Positions 34,450-48,208 of a stretch of 64,000 nt of DNA are shown here, one piece after another. Made by a program: the position numbers and the translations under genes. The DNA is taken from positions 7,874,001 through 7,938,000 of the forward strand of contig OY783212.1 in NCBI GenBank assembly GCA_963678705.1, in the 5' to 3' direction. Origin of the DNA: Panorpa germanica (Eukaryota > Arthropoda > Insecta > Mecoptera > Panorpidae). Position 1 is the stretch's first letter. Each line of letters opens with the position of its first letter. Below the pieces are notes generated by a model. It saw nothing but the letters and a program-made list of their open reading frames with translations. It was not told where the DNA came from and did not search any database.

Positions 34450-36453
34450 CATTACAAGTAATTCAGGTAAACTGAGGCAATACTTTTCCGTAATGTTCAA
34501 ATGTTATCTGTTCTGCATCGTTAAGTAGCTGAACACATTTTTTCCCGCTAATATCCTAATAACCACTACATATACACAAAACGATACAACTCGTGTCGCG
34601 GTTTTATGATACTGGTTTAAATCTATAGTAGATTACAATATTAGTATATACTTATTTCTCTCCGTTGCTAGGGAAAGTTATAATATTATTATCTAATTAC
34701 AATTTCCGTTTTTATGGTCCTTCTGTTTTTAACTTAGAGTAAACTCTTGTTCTAGCTAGTTTAGCAGTTGTTACTACGTATTAAATCAGGCAGTTTTATA
34801 TGTTTAAAAGAAGAGTAATAAATGAACTAATAAAAGTTAAATCAATTCTTTAACATTAGGTCAAAATTACAAAAGACACAGAACGCCATATAATTATTAT
34901 AATGACTGGTTTTTCTTCAAAATATTTCTCCGTGGCACATTACTAAAATTATTTTCAACATTTTTAGAGTAAATCAAAAGAGTTTTAGGTATATCCAGTT
35001 CACTAAAACGATTATTATATATTGATGATAGGTAAATAAAATGAATAATATACTCGTTTATTGATTTTATCCCGATATGAGAGAGAAGAGAGCCTAGTCC
35101 ACCCTGAAATTTATAAAAAATTTAACATAATTTTCTCATAATTTAACATAATCTCGAGACTACTTTTTTTTTATTCGATTTTAATAAAACTTACACCATA
35201 TCTTCTTTATAAAATTATCTGTTGAGTAGCATAGGATTTTTACCTTCTTTATTTCAGTTCGTACTATATTGAAGCATGTAAGTTAATATTTCAAATCATC
35301 CTTACGTTTATACGCGTTATTCGAGGGTCTATTCAATTTAGATTTATTCAATATTCGACCACATAATAATAGGCCTAAATAAGAGGAGCATATTTCACGT
35401 AACAAACTGAATTTCATATCGTTTCTTTATTTTACTTCATTTTTTTCTTTTTTCTAAAAGTCCTAAAATAATATTTTATAAAAATCATTATTAAATAAAT
35501 ATAAGCTATCAAAAAGCTCAACAGGATCAAATATAACTTCCACAACAACAACAAAAAAAGCTATAAAAAGCTGTGATGGACGATATCAAAGTTTATGGTG
35601 GAATCTAGACCGAAAGGAAACAAAGTGAAGTTGAATTCGAAGATAAGAACTCTCGAAAATAATGAATGGATTGTTTATTGAAAAAATGAATGGTTCGGAA
35701 TGGAAATACATTTATGGAGTGCTTTGTTGAAAGGAGCATTCAATGTAACGACCGACTATAAGTGTTCCTAATTGTTGTAAGGGTTTGTAGGAGTAATGTT
35801 TTATTATTTCGTTAAGGGGAACATTTTATTTGTGTAATACCGTTGTTTGATAATTTGTCTGCACGTGTCGGCCTACTATTATTCGTATGGTTTGAGTTCT
35901 TTTTGTACTGTGCTGAAAGGTATTAAACACACAAATAACAATAAATATTAATTTTCATGCTCAGGTACATGTGTTAAATGTAACAGACCCTAAGATATTG
36001 TGTTATTACTGCGATGCCTTGCAGAAATAGATGAAATTTTTTATTCCTTAACGTCTAAAGCTGAGTTTCCAAACTTTTGAAGTCTGCAGCTACATTGATG
36101 TATTAAAAGTACAACATGGGTGGGATTGATAAATAATATATAATTTAATTAATATATACAGGATTGAAAATGTCTTACAGCATAAGTTCCAGACTTACTA
36201 CACGCTAATTAAAGTGTTACATTGCGTTACACTTTCTACCTAGGATATACTCATATGTACATGTATGCTACTGTTTGCAAATTACTTCTCGTTACGTTTT
36301 CAAATTGTTTTTGAATATGGAGCAGAAAATTTCATCTAATAAGGTAATCATTGCTGAAACAAACAAAATCATACATTTTGGAAGGAATAAGTCAACCGGA
36401 TTAGGCCCACACGTCGTTGTTTGAGACCTTTGGTCTACAGAGTTTCATTTTCC

Positions 36454-36454
<1 letters not shown>
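34450..36454. other. Gene-free stretch
   Basis: AT-rich with no supported gene. 35160-35240 resembles 2700-2780 (ATTTTAATAAAA-TT-ACACCAT, then GAGTAGCATAG-ATTTTT), a faint dispersed repeat. Confidence 0.4.

Positions 36455-36528
<74 letters not shown>
36455..36528. repeat. (TA)n microsatellite
   Basis: About 36 TA units, the second-longest clean run in the window. Confidence 0.98.
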
Positions 36529-36532
<4 letters not shown>

Positions 36533-39236
36533 TATACAATAATTTTTAAAAATATTAAATAAACAACAACGCAGAGAAAACAAAGAAATGTTTTTACAAT
36601 CACTTTTAAAATTTATTTTGAAAATTATATTTATATTCTTAATTCCAAATATCAAAGTGACTCTCATGTAAAATTTACAACAGTTGATTTATTAGAGATT
36701 TACAACAGTTTATTATTCTATTGATAAACCTGCACCCAATATTAGTATAAGCGAACTATATATATTTAATCATTCTCGTAGTGTGTTACTTGCATAAAAA
36801 CAAAGTGTTTCTTTTATGTATATTGACAGTAATATCACTGGAGATTAAGTTATGTGTGTAAGAGAGAGGTAGTTCTCGTGTAATTGATGATAGAATAAGT
36901 GGAGAAGCAGACTATATGACGAAAAAAGAAGGGTCCTAGGGAGCCATTTAAAATATATATGTATATATAAAAAAAAGTATACTGACAAAACAATATTTTT
37001 GATAAATTCACGTAAGCCTCCGATTCCTTCGATATAGTTGTGAATATTTTGAAAGCCGGACATGTGTTATGTGCAACTTTTCTTTTTTTACTCCGACAAT
37101 TTTGCTTCTGTTATATCACACAATGTTCTCAGGGATCGCCGTGTTTTTGTAAGGGATGATGGAGAGAACTTATTTATTATACCTCACACTCCTCGGTGAA
37201 AATACATCGAAAATATTCAACTTATCTAAAACATTGATCGAAGATTCTTCTTCACAAGAAGATTTTAAAAAGAAAATAGATAAATAGTGAAACTTGAAAT
37301 TATTAAATATTAAGTTTTTCTAAAGGTGTTTATATTTTCCGACATTATCTGATTTGCAAATAAGTTTTTTTATAAATAACTTAACGTCACCAGAACTTCT
37401 ATAACTTTGGTAAAAGTTATTATGTCTAGTTCTGAAAAAGCTCTATTTAATGTAACTAAAGTTTTAATGGTTTGTAAATAAGCTTATATTTGAGAATGCA
37501 AATAAACTGTGGAACTGTGGATGCAAATAAACTCTTTGAATCACTGCAGTATACATTTATTGCATATATTTTAATGTTACTGATGTATAAAAACTGAGAA
37601 TCATATAAATAGTGACTTCCAACTAAGTTATCAACATTTGGACCTCTACTAGTTTTTAGAATCATTTACCACAGTGTGTTATTGCAAAAGCAATTTGAGA
37701 AGTCCTAGATTCTTATTAATTAATAAAAAATGCATTTTTCGTATACTTTAATTTTTGTGTTTATTTCATTTAGAATATAAATTTAGAAATATGAATTTAG
37801 AATAAAAGTATAATATTGTATATAACATTGATGTTGCTTCTTCAGAGTTCGAAATTAGCTCAGAATTGATTCTCGGATCAGACATAGAATGGGTCTAAGT
37901 TTTTAAATAAGATGAAGTGGGGTAATGGATTTTTGCTTCTGAAACATTCACCTGTGTTTTTGATTCAAAATGCCTTCGAAACGGATACTCTTTTTTCTTT
38001 TGTTGTCAGTAAGTCACCCTATATCGCCCAAATGTCGATTCTTATACTAGGTCGAGTTCTAAAATATCGTATTCGAATTTTATACGCTTCGTATCCAAAT
38101 TGTTTGTAGAGCAGGCAGGTATCGTATTCTATCAAGTGCAAATTTATCAGAGATTCCATTCTATCTAGTGTTAATTTGAGTATTCAGAGAAAATAATTTG
38201 TTATTTTAAAATTTGTAAGTTTATATATATTTGACTGTATAAATGTCTATAGGTTAAAGCACTTCACTTTGAAAAACTTAATTGTTACAAAAAGAATTTA
38301 CGTAATTAATCAAAATAATGGAATCAAATGGTGAACACCTGACAAGGTTTTCTATAAATTTGTACTTTTATTTTTAAATAAAAAATATTAGAATGAACAC
38401 ATATATTTTATCATTAAGAGCTGTCTGTTATAAGCCCTGTAAATCCCATTAAAAATTTAGAAATATTGAGACATCTAAATTACTTAATGTTTTTTTAAAT
38501 TAATAATTAATTTTACATGGTTATGCTTTTATTCAATACTTACAATTGCCAGATTACCTGTCTATATCCATTAGCACATTAATATTAACTAATCAAAGCA
38601 AATATTTCATTCACGTCAGCCATTATATCAATGAAAAATATCGTCAATATTTTATGGGTACGCTTATCATTAATCTGACGTGTATAACGATAATGGAAAT
38701 ACTCGTAATGTAATCCGTTAAAATAATAAAGAACGTGTGCGTAAACCTCATCCGTACAAGTTCAGTGAAACCAACAAAAGAACTACGTGAGTCAAACACA
38801 AGTCAAAGTTATCTCTAAGTAACTCAAGTGTTATATCGAATGTAAAGAGAAGAAGGGTTTTATTATTATAAGCATTTAAGGTTTAACTCAAATAAAAACA
38901 CCAAAAGCAGAGATTGCTCTTCCTTTTTTGATCCTTTGTTATGGGTAGAAGACAATATAACATGGTTGGTTCATGCGTCAAGGAAATCCGTTTCCAAGAA
39001 GAAATTATTAGTCAACCCTCTTTGTTTCGGGTGATGTTATACTGTAAATGAATCTACGATTAACAAATCATTTAATAATCTTAAGATCAAAGTCGGTTAC
39101 GAATAGAGCTTTATTTTTTAGAGAGAAATATAAAATTGAAAAAAAAGGTTTTCATAATTAAAGTACACAAATATCACGTAAAACGGAAGGTACACTTTGT
39201 CTAATTACGTACATTGTAAATAGATAATAACTTTCA
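36529..39236. other. Gene-free stretch
   Basis: No supported gene. A frame from ATG at 37912 reaches a donor-like CA|GTAAGT at about 38008 but has no further support. An initiator-like TTCAGTG at 38761 lacks a good TATA box. Confidence 0.35.
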
Positions 39237-39338
39237 TTAAACGTCATGTCCGTAAATCACATTACCGCTGTGTGAATACATGTCATTAGCTGACGGACGC
39301 GAGGCGCCGCGACGGTCTCGTGTAACGCAGTCTGTTTC
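39237..39338 (-). CDS. Candidate exon with CpG-rich start, minus strand
   Basis: On the minus strand a good pyrimidine tract ends AATTTTCTCTGCAG right before GAAACAGACTGCG. The following 50 bp are the densest CpG patch in the window. Two frames are open from the acceptor. One gives ETDCVTRDRRGASRPSANDM and runs to a stop at 39237 (33 codons). The other, joined in the phase left by the 49.7-kb exon, gives RNRLRYTRPSRRLASVS and stops at 39286. A donor-like GGTAATG within the island is also possible. No poly(A) signal was noted close by. Product unknown; the acceptor and composition are the evidence. Confidence 0.35.
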   Translation of the reverse strand, partial: ETDCVTRDRRGASRPSANDMYSHSGNVIYGHDV

Positions 39339-39866
39339 CTGCAGAGAAAATTTAATTATAATAAGTTGACACAGTCACCGTACATTGTAAAGAATAACAC
39401 TGTTAACCAGGGTCCTTACGTTGTTTTATTTTTTAACAGTAACGTTTTATTTTCATGCCTTTCAAAACAAATGCCTGATCTGATGCAGGTACTGGAACCC
39501 ATTATTATGTGTTATGGTATTTTATAACGTTACAAAAAATTTAATTTCGTTATTGTAACACTAAAATAACTCTTTTTGTTATAGATATGTTTGTCATAGT
39601 TATGTTTTGTCATTAGAACACTAATCCACTCTAAAAAGTGATATTATTTAGTAAAAGCAATGTTGCAGGTGTTGCCAAGTGTATAACGAGGTATTTATTA
39701 TATGATTTGCGCCATCTCTAATTGTACTGAAGAATCTTATACGAATTTACGTTAAAAAGTCGACGGATTAAAGAGATGGCTTAGGCTAATAATGGATAGC
39801 TGTAAACCTCCATGTTATATACCGTAAATCTGAATCATACTGCTAGAAAACGTTACTTAAGTATTA

Positions 39867-39935
39867 GGGATCATCCATAAATTACGTCACACAAATATCA
39901 AGAACCACCAATCCTCATTGTAACGTACAAAACAT
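39867..39935. repeat. Dispersed repeat fragment (CATAAATTACGTCACAC)
   Basis: GGGATCATCCATAAATTACG then TCACACAAAT matches 33050-33103 and the reverse of 14891-14965. It is the copy that extends furthest to the left. Confidence 0.5.
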
Positions 39936-41014
39936 TTTTCTTTAGTCTTATTTTGCTTTCAGGGGGTATATTCCTGTGTCTTGCGAATAATATCCGTGAT
40001 CGAACAGATCTGATTTACATGAGTGAAACATTTTATGTATTACTTTTAAAAGAGTATTCGTGATTATAATAATAATTAATAATAAAATTCAGGAATTGTT
40101 CATAGATTCTCTTTGAAAAGTGATTCATAAAATATTTCACTCATATAAATCAGATTTGTTCGATCAAGGATATTATTCGCAAGGCTCAGGAATAGACCCA
40201 CTGGTCTTATTATTTATTCTCTTTGCAAGTCGAACTTCAGTTTAAAAGTGACGTCACCCACTTGTCAGCTCCTGTCACACTTTGCCTTGTGCTCTGTAAT
40301 TAGTAGATGGACTCTTACGAAAATAACCGTTAGGTTCGTTATTGGAGGGACTGGTTATTTTAATCGTTATTTTTAAGCAATTGTTACGTTAGGGTACCAG
40401 TACATGTTCTAAATAATTTTAGTTTTGAGTCCCTGCTGTTACCTCATGTTTACTTTTGCTTACAGTTGTGACGTTTCACTTTATCACTATATTACACTAT
40501 TTTGTTATTTATTTTGTGGACACAAGCAAACTACTTTGCTTGAAGCATAATCGAATAAAATGTTCTAAAAAGGTGAATGTTGTTGACACTTTGTACATTA
40601 TTCTTCCCTCTACTCCCTCTCGTTCACCCTATCTAGCTATTTGAATGCATAGAACTTTATGCACCCGCGTACTTTATACATAAATGCATTATTTACTTGT
40701 GGGGACGACCAGCACGACCATACGACACGACACGAGCAGCAAGGCAAATTGCAAGTACCATTTATGTATTAGAATATGACGTTGATATATTACGGGTACG
40801 GGTGAATATAATGATGTAAACGTAAACGTCAAAGTATAGTGAAGTGTGCAGAGTATTGGAAATAATTGAAAATCTATGGAAAATATAAGTGTAAAGTCGT
40901 ATATGAATAGAAAAATAGAATAACATTGTACAGCGATTGCTATAAATATGAATAGTCAGTTCTCGAGTTACTGCAGGGTTCCATTTCGCACCTCCGAAAT
41001 CATACAAAAATAAT
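39936..41014. other. Gene-free stretch with a nearby inverted repeat
   Basis: 39960-40200 contains an imperfect inverted repeat: TTGCGAATAATATCCGTGAT then CGAACAGATCTGATTTA at about 39980-40017, answered by TAAATCAGATTTGTTCGATC then AAGGATATTATTCGCAA at 40145-40182. It looks like another small palindromic element without identified ends. Confidence 0.5.
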
Positions 41015-41651
41015 GGGCTTGTGTCCTCATTTTTTAGTGGTCGATTTTTCAATTGTTGATTGAAATTGATGTCTATTGATTTGAATTGATTGGCGTGTCT
41101 ATTTTATTAAATATCTAAATATTGACGGAGATATAGCAATTAAAAGTTTGAATTGTAGTTTTACCGCTAGAAATAGTCAGTCATATTTGTATCATGTGAA
41201 ATGCATTTTAACGTCAGTTATTTGTTGAGTAGGTCAGTGCTGTGGTAATGTTCTGTAGCTGTTGGTAGTCAAATAATCAAGTCAAATCAAAGAATAATAA
41301 GTTTTTATTTTATTTAACCCTGCTAAGGCAGACATAATATTGAAATTTGATTGTTCCTTGAAATAGCTGTAAATAATATTAGATATTTTGATATATAAAT
41401 ACAAATAGCAGAGATTTATGAGCTGTAAGGTTGGTAACCTTACACAAGGATTGTGATGTCACATGCACTTGGAATGTGTACAACGTTGAATCCCTTTAAT
41501 AATTAAACAGACAAAATGACATTTTTAATTGTTAATATCTCTCAACATATAAGGAGTTATTAAAAAATAATTGAACATTTGAGGTTCTAGTAACCCACTT
41601 TATCAATATATAGTACACTTTTATAGAAATTAATACGTAGGACACAAGCCC
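41015..41651 (+). mobile_element. 640-bp TIR family, copy B
   Basis: The left end is ATGGGCTTGTGTCCT and the right end AGGACACAAGCCCAT, so the inverted repeat is perfect over 15 bp. The body aligns with copies A and C with few differences and small indels. It has no coding capacity. Confidence 0.88.
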
Positions 41652-44600
41652 ATTTTGTTGTTATGGATAAATTGAACTATATTTTGTGCAGCATCATCGT
41701 TTACTATTAAACTCATTATGTTTGCTGGTAAAACTGTAAATTAAAAGGTCTTTTCATAAATCATTCTTTTTATTTTTCCACAAACACTGTTGGGAGACTG
41801 TAATATTTTGATTTTATATAAATGTGAAGGACTTTAGCAGTGTCTACATCTTTTTGTTGATCTTATCTTTTCAAACCATATTGAATTTGTAATAAATATG
41901 TCGTATAAGTAAAATAATATTCAAGTTCAGAAGAAAATAAATTTGAAGTTTTTTTTCTTAATTTTAATTCAATTAATATTATTCTTTTATTACTTTTATT
42001 AAGATTTACGACTGATATAATATGATAAAAAATAACGTAAGATTAGAGTAAGATACGATAATGTAAGTGGGCTAACTCAATTAATTTAATGGGTCTAATG
42101 TGCGATAGAATAAACTGGAAAAGTTAACGAAAAGTAGTATTAAAAATCAAATACACCAAGATAGAGAATTATGTTACAGTGCAGTTTCACACTAGCTAAT
42201 CACATATAGAAATTCTAACATCTAATTCTCATATAGAAATGATCTTACCTATCAATACTGCAGGAGATCATCAAAGATAGAACACAGCATCGGAAATAGA
42301 CCGATTAAAATACATTGATTTAAAAAAGGGGCTACTAAACTCCCTAAACTGAAAATTGTATAATTTAATTAAAAACATTTAATTTACCCCTAATACTATC
42401 ATTATTTATACTCCAGTAGGTTTATTTCCCCCATTCAACACCATTGCCGCGCGTGTACTTTATTAATATTTAGTACAATTTGTTTAGAAATTGTGATTTT
42501 TTTTCATTATAATAATGTGTCATGAAATGTTGTGTGGTTTATTAAAAATCCTTCGTAAAAGTAAAATTAACCCAAAAATATTTCAATACATTTTTTGTGT
42601 AATTGTTATCCATCCCTCTGTCTTGTTAATTACGAAGCATCATTTTAAATACAAAATTCACCCTCAATGAGGATATTTTTTGTGTGTTATTATTCCCATG
42701 CGAATGTGAACCCTACATCAACATTTTGTGTGTTTACGAGTATACGCAATAAGATAGCAAGCCGCCAACCGTGTGACAGGATTAGAAACCGCATTCTATT
42801 CTCTAACACATGGAATCATGGAATCATAAAAAACGTATGCGCACTAGAGATTTATTTTTTGTGCGAAAATTATAGTTTGAAGTAAATTTTCAGTGTGTCC
42901 ACATAGGCTAAATATTTTACTGACTATTCAATCAAAACCCAAAAAGTTTTATATTTATTATTAATTTTTTATTCTATGTACTTAACTTTAATACAAATGT
43001 AATAGACAAGGGCGTATTCAAAATTAAGAACCGAGAATATTAATTATTTTTAAGATACCTACATTATTTAAAATTTGAATTAATTTAAATATATATAATT
43101 CTACAAACTTATGAAATTTTTTAGGCATGTAGTTCTATCACTGTGTATCTTTTTATATATAATTATATCCCTCAAGTACTAGTGCCGACTCCGCTTTTAT
43201 ATACGTGTATAATAAATAAAACCAAACAATTTGTAATCACAGCTTTATCATAAATCCAAATATTTAAAAGTAAATTACAATGTTTACTTTAACAAGAAAT
43301 TTTTGATTGGATAAATAATAAAAACAGCAAGACCGTTTTGAAAATGTTTACAAAGATATTAAAGGTTGTCACATGTACAGTACCCATGTTTAAATAACAT
43401 CGAAATTGACTGTCAAAAACACTGCGGGCGTTTTTGTAAACAAGGTGTCAAATTATTTGTTTTTGTTTGTTTATTTAATGTAAAATATATGAAAAGTCAA
43501 TTTAAATATTATCAAGCAGCAACATTCAGTCAAATTAGATCCAAAGTAGCTTGACAATTTAATCTGGGAGGTAAATTATTGTAACTACTGCTTCATGTTA
43601 CACTGTATTTGTTTATTATAAAGCAACTGTAGAGAAAAATGTATTTCTAAAAAAATTTCCCTCCATCATGTATGTAAAAAAAAAAATTTTAATAACTTAT
43701 GAAAATACAATTTGATTTTAGTTATTTTGTATAAGTTGCAAAATGCTAATTGCGATAGTTTATCTCTCTGAGCATCTGGATGATAGTTTGAATGAAATTA
43801 AAATGGTAACTGTTATGAGTTAAAGTTTATTATTCATTGACCTGTAAACAGCATTATTGGTCAACTGGTAACATTATTAAGATAGCGTCGTTTAACGTTA
43901 GCTGAATTGGAAACGAATATTAAACAAAAATAAATGTAAATTATATATGATAACAAATTAGAAACAGTATTTTAGTAACTAATTAAATATACTGTACGAA
44001 GATTGGTATGCAGGATACATCTAATAAATATAAATATTCCAAATGTAAAAAGTTATTCTATAAGTAAAGTACATCTGTTCTTTACTTAAATGATAAACTT
44101 TATAATAAAAATCTTTTTAAAGTAGTAACGGAACTGAAGTTTTTGTATATTTTTAACAAAAGAAGAACTTTATATTATATATGGAAACATATAAGCATAC
44201 ATTTACTGTGAATGCTTTTAGAGAAGAAAGCTCTGTAACTTTAAAAAGCTCTATAATAGAAAAGGAGAAACTGAGAAGAAAAGAGTAAACTATATTATAG
44301 AGTATAACCAGTAAATCATGTTATGGTAGTCAGAAGTGGGTGTGTGGGTTACACACTACTCTACCAGTAACAGGTATTGATGTCTAACATATTTTTCAAA
44401 TAACAATATGCAAACAAATAAAATTCTTTCCGAACAATAACACATTTACGAGTATATTGTAAAACCGTTGAAGGGTTTGTCTTGTGAGATGTGAATAGAG
44501 AATGTGATATATTCAAAACAAAATGTTGAAACTTCGTATAAAACATGTTAAAGCTACTTACAAGTATAGCTAAATGTTACTCTAAGGGATGCGAGACCTA

Positions 44601-45332
44601 AGATGAATTCATAAACACGGGAAAATGAGGAACAAGCATTACGTTATCTTATAAAGAGCTTTTAGGTTATGTTGAGATTTAGGTTAATACTGATGGGATG
44701 TGAGGATGCCTTACTTATGTGTACATGTATACAAAATGGTCTGTTCTATTCTAGGTTAATAAGTAGCAGCTAACAGAAAATTAGTATTATAAAAGTAGAA
44801 TTGAAATTTGTTATTATTAAAAGAAAATTGAAAGATTGTTGTTTGTGTTTTTATGCAGCTAAGATTGAAATGCAAGTATTAGACTGCAGACACATATTTA
44901 ATGTGATAAAAATTGTAAAACCTGGTTCTCTCGTGATTCTTGCATAGATGTATCGGATAGTAACTTTATTTTTATACGATAGTTATAATTAATTTTTATT
45001 TTTTCAAAATATAAAACGAATATGAGAGTACATGCTAGATAAACTAATGCATAAAGGGGGGAGGGAGGTTTGTAACTTTTTTTTATCAATTTATATTAGT
45101 GTACAACTTATTAAGTTTATAGTGTAAAAATTTGAAGTCGATTGGAGTAAAAATGTCGGAGATATAGAGTTTTAAGTCTTCATCTCTCTGGTCTGCTTTC
45201 GTGTTACTTGGAAACTTTTAAATGCGGTTTCTCACACATAGCCTTTTCAGAGTCTGTGCCCTCCATAGCTTAAAATCTACTGGACCGATTCTTTTGAAAT
45301 TTTGCACACTCTTTCTTTACATAAATGCCGAG
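41652..45332. other. Gene-free stretch with a LINE tail
   Basis: CAGCATCGGAAATAGACCGA at 42286-42305, followed by an A-rich segment, is the third copy of the LINE 3' terminus. Short frames at 42667-42885 and 43366-43554 lack support. The TTTTGCACACTC region at 45300 resembles transposon interior sequence. Confidence 0.4.
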
Positions 45333-45434
45333 GTAACGCTGTTGAGTTTTATTCATAGAAAATAGGTATTTCAACTTTTAAGTGCTGTAAAAAATTGAAA
45401 AATCAATAAAAAGAGAAAAACTCAACAGCGTTAC
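45333..45434. repeat. Inverted repeat with perfect 18-bp arms
   Basis: GTAACGCTGTTGAGTTTT at 45333-45350 is exactly reversed at 45417-45434, with 66 bp between. It may be the subterminal palindrome of a larger transposon (the flanks are transposon-like), but no termini are seen. Confidence 0.8.
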
Positions 45435-46052
45435 TTGTAGAAACTTTTCAACTAATAAAATCATTTTGGTTTTTCGATTTCAGAAAATCCAAATGTGTGG
45501 CACCGCAATGTTACTTTTTTTTTGTGACGTCTACAGAGATTCGCTGTCAATGCCTCATTTCTTGACATTTAATTATAATAATTTAACAAATTATTCTTCA
45601 AATATCATTTTATCATGTAGTAATTATATAAATAATTATATATTAACTGTTTCGTCAAAAAACATTATCGAATATATGCTTCTTGTTTATCGTTTTGACC
45701 TTACTCCCCCCTTAATTAATCGACTCAATGAAAGATTATTTAATAGTAGTACTGTACTGGACAATTTATATTATAACTGTAAATTCAAATTAAATTGTTA
45801 AACGCGTGGTTTATTTTAGATAATAATTGATTAAGGAATGTATGGTTCAGTGGTATTTTATTATTAATTAAATGAATTTCAATAGAATGTACGAATATAA
45901 TCAAATTAAGAGAATATATTCTCATAACTTCCACGAAAAAAAACATTAGTTGCCAGAGAAATACTAAGATGTTCATTTTTCAATCTTACATATATATATA
46001 TAATGATTTCGTTGGCTTTAGTGAGATACTACATCACATAGAGTATTGTATA

Positions 46053-46054
<2 letters not shown>
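45435..46054. other. Gene-free stretch
   Basis: A 111-codon AT-rich frame at 45466-45801 is dominated by Asn, Ile, Leu and Tyr; I judge it non-coding. Confidence 0.45.

Positions 46055-46113
<59 letters not shown>
46055..46113. repeat. (TA)n microsatellite
   Basis: About 29 uninterrupted AT units. Confidence 0.98.
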
Positions 46114-46118
<5 letters not shown>

Positions 46119-46824
46119 TAAACGTAAATGAGTCAATTATTTAGTTTTATAAGTTGATTGCAGTTCTAATGCACCCTTAATCTAATAATTAATTTGATAA
46201 ATATTGAAGGATAGCTTAATTCCTCATACCGAATTTGTAATAATATTCGTACCAAATAAATGAAAGAATTTGACCTGTTCCCACAGCTACTATTAATAAT
46301 GTGTTCGTTTTATTATAGAAGTATAAGAATAGAAACCTTGGACATTGTTTGCATTGCGTGAAGGCATTGTAATTTAACAAACATAATGAGTATAAAAAAA
46401 AATTATATAAAAAGAAAAATATATTTTATACAAGACAATAAAAGGTATAAATTTTCCTTTCTATAGAATTGAAATGAAAAGTAATTCAAAAAGTTATCTT
46501 TTCTTAAAAATATTCTATATATTACCTCCTTGAATAAATTCTACTGGAATTCGTTGTAGCCTTGACCCTATTTCTTGCATTTGTTTTGGCTTGAAGCCAG
46601 GATTTCAATAAAAGGTTATATTCCGTGTGGAAAATAAATTATTTTTATGTGGTATGTAGTATAACTGATTAAAATTTCTGATACTGTAAACTACTTAAAT
46701 TAGCATGCACTTTTCACGTAGTTTGGAAGGAATGCCATGTAACGTATCAAGGATTCAGATTCATAGTGAAAATATGGATTACGATTGTAATTTATGTTTT
46801 AATACTACTTGATTTTGAAGATCG
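46114..46824. other. Gene-free stretch
   Basis: AT-rich; nothing supported. Confidence 0.45.
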
Positions 46825-47085
46825 TAAGATGACATATAGGTGGCGTCACTATTGACAAATCCATATTATTTTGAAATAGTATTAAGCTTCAAACAATATG
46901 TGCCAAATTTCATGTCTTTCCAACCATTAATTTACAAATTACAGTGGTTTTAGTGACGCTACTTTTGTAATTATTAAAACGGTGGATAAATCGTTTGTTG
47001 ATAAAGCATTGCTTTTTAATGGGAAAATATACCGAGTCCGAATAACACTTGTCAAGGCATTGCTTTGCTTGAACAGTATATGAAT
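46825..47085 (+). mobile_element. Mariner-like MITE family F, copy 3
   Basis: Collinear with 19384-19625: GATCGTAAGATGACATATAG, GTGGCGTCACTATTGACAAA, GTGCCAAATTTCATG, GACGCTACTTTTGTAATT and then ATTGCTTTGCTTGAA. The first half also matches both arms of the fold-back at 20663-20996. Confidence 0.65.
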
Positions 47086-48208
47086 ATGCTAATGCGCAAA
47101 AGGGTATTTAATCGGTCACAAAACGTTGTGTATTAAATAAAATCATTAACGTAGCAGGTACCTTTTGTTACATAAAGCTAATGGATGAACGGTATATAAT
47201 ATAAAGAAAACTGAAAGACAAACTAAAGAAAATGATTTATTACCTATGGAACTCTCCATAAATAAAATTATATTTACTAATTCAAGATAACCGTCGTACT
47301 AAAATGTAGATAAAACTAATTCCTGATAATTCCTGTAATTGTATAATGAATATGAGTACTAAAAGCACATTATGAAGCTGCTGGTAATTTTATAGTTAAT
47401 TATAAAGACATTTAGTATAAAATATCAAAGTTTATTACGTAGATCGATTAAATAGAGTTTAAAGACTTCATATTACAGTGTATACGTAATTAACGACTCG
47501 CCTATGAAACTTTAGACGTGACATCTTAGTTCTTAAAGAGTCTCTTTCATAAGTGACACTGACATGACATCATTAACGTTATACTAACGTATAACTTACG
47601 TTTAACCATATTAAAATAACTGTATTCATTTTCCAATATAAATTTAGATTTTATGTTCATTACTACATTTGTCTCTACAACACGTCTGCATTTTAAAGCC
47701 TAGCATTATCGTTACGAAACTTCACAAAGTTTGCTTTAACAAGTCGCTTTATTTGGTTTTGTTTTCTCACAACCTTCTTCGGATTACAAATAAACCATCA
47801 TCAATTTAAAACTAAAAACAAAACCCTTACTTAACCTCCAACCATCAACAAGTCGCCTTATGTAAGCAGACTGAGTTAAGATTTGCATATAAAGAAGATG
47901 TCAGATTACGCGGTGTAAAACTGATCATGTATTTTAAGTAATAAAAGCTTGTAATGAACGAAAATTTACGTAATTCCATTTCTAGAGTTTCGAACTGAAA
48001 TAGTCAAAAAATCATGTATATTAAACCTATTATTTACGTAATACCATTACGTAATAAAATGTAACACATTATAGCTAAGTTACGATTTCGTTATGTAAAA
48101 TATAATCTTTGCAAAAAATATATCGAAGCTTTACATACTTCTGACACAATGTCATTAAAAAAATGGAAAAGACATTAAAAATCTTTTGGCAATATACCTA
48201 TATATATT
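47086..48208. other. Gene-free stretch
   Basis: AT-rich; no supported feature. Confidence 0.45.

Noticed and set aside
36401-36667. Frame with a long Tyr-Ile repeat
   Set aside because: Product of translating a (TA)n microsatellite.
29820-41052. Shared peptide KNRPLKNEDTSP in two minus-strand frames (29820-30038 and 40762-41052)
   Set aside because: It is the antisense translation of the left end of the 640-bp TIR family, not a gene family.
45466-45801. 111-codon plus-strand frame
   Set aside because: AT-driven composition (Asn, Ile, Leu, Tyr), no motif, preceded by transposon-like sequence.
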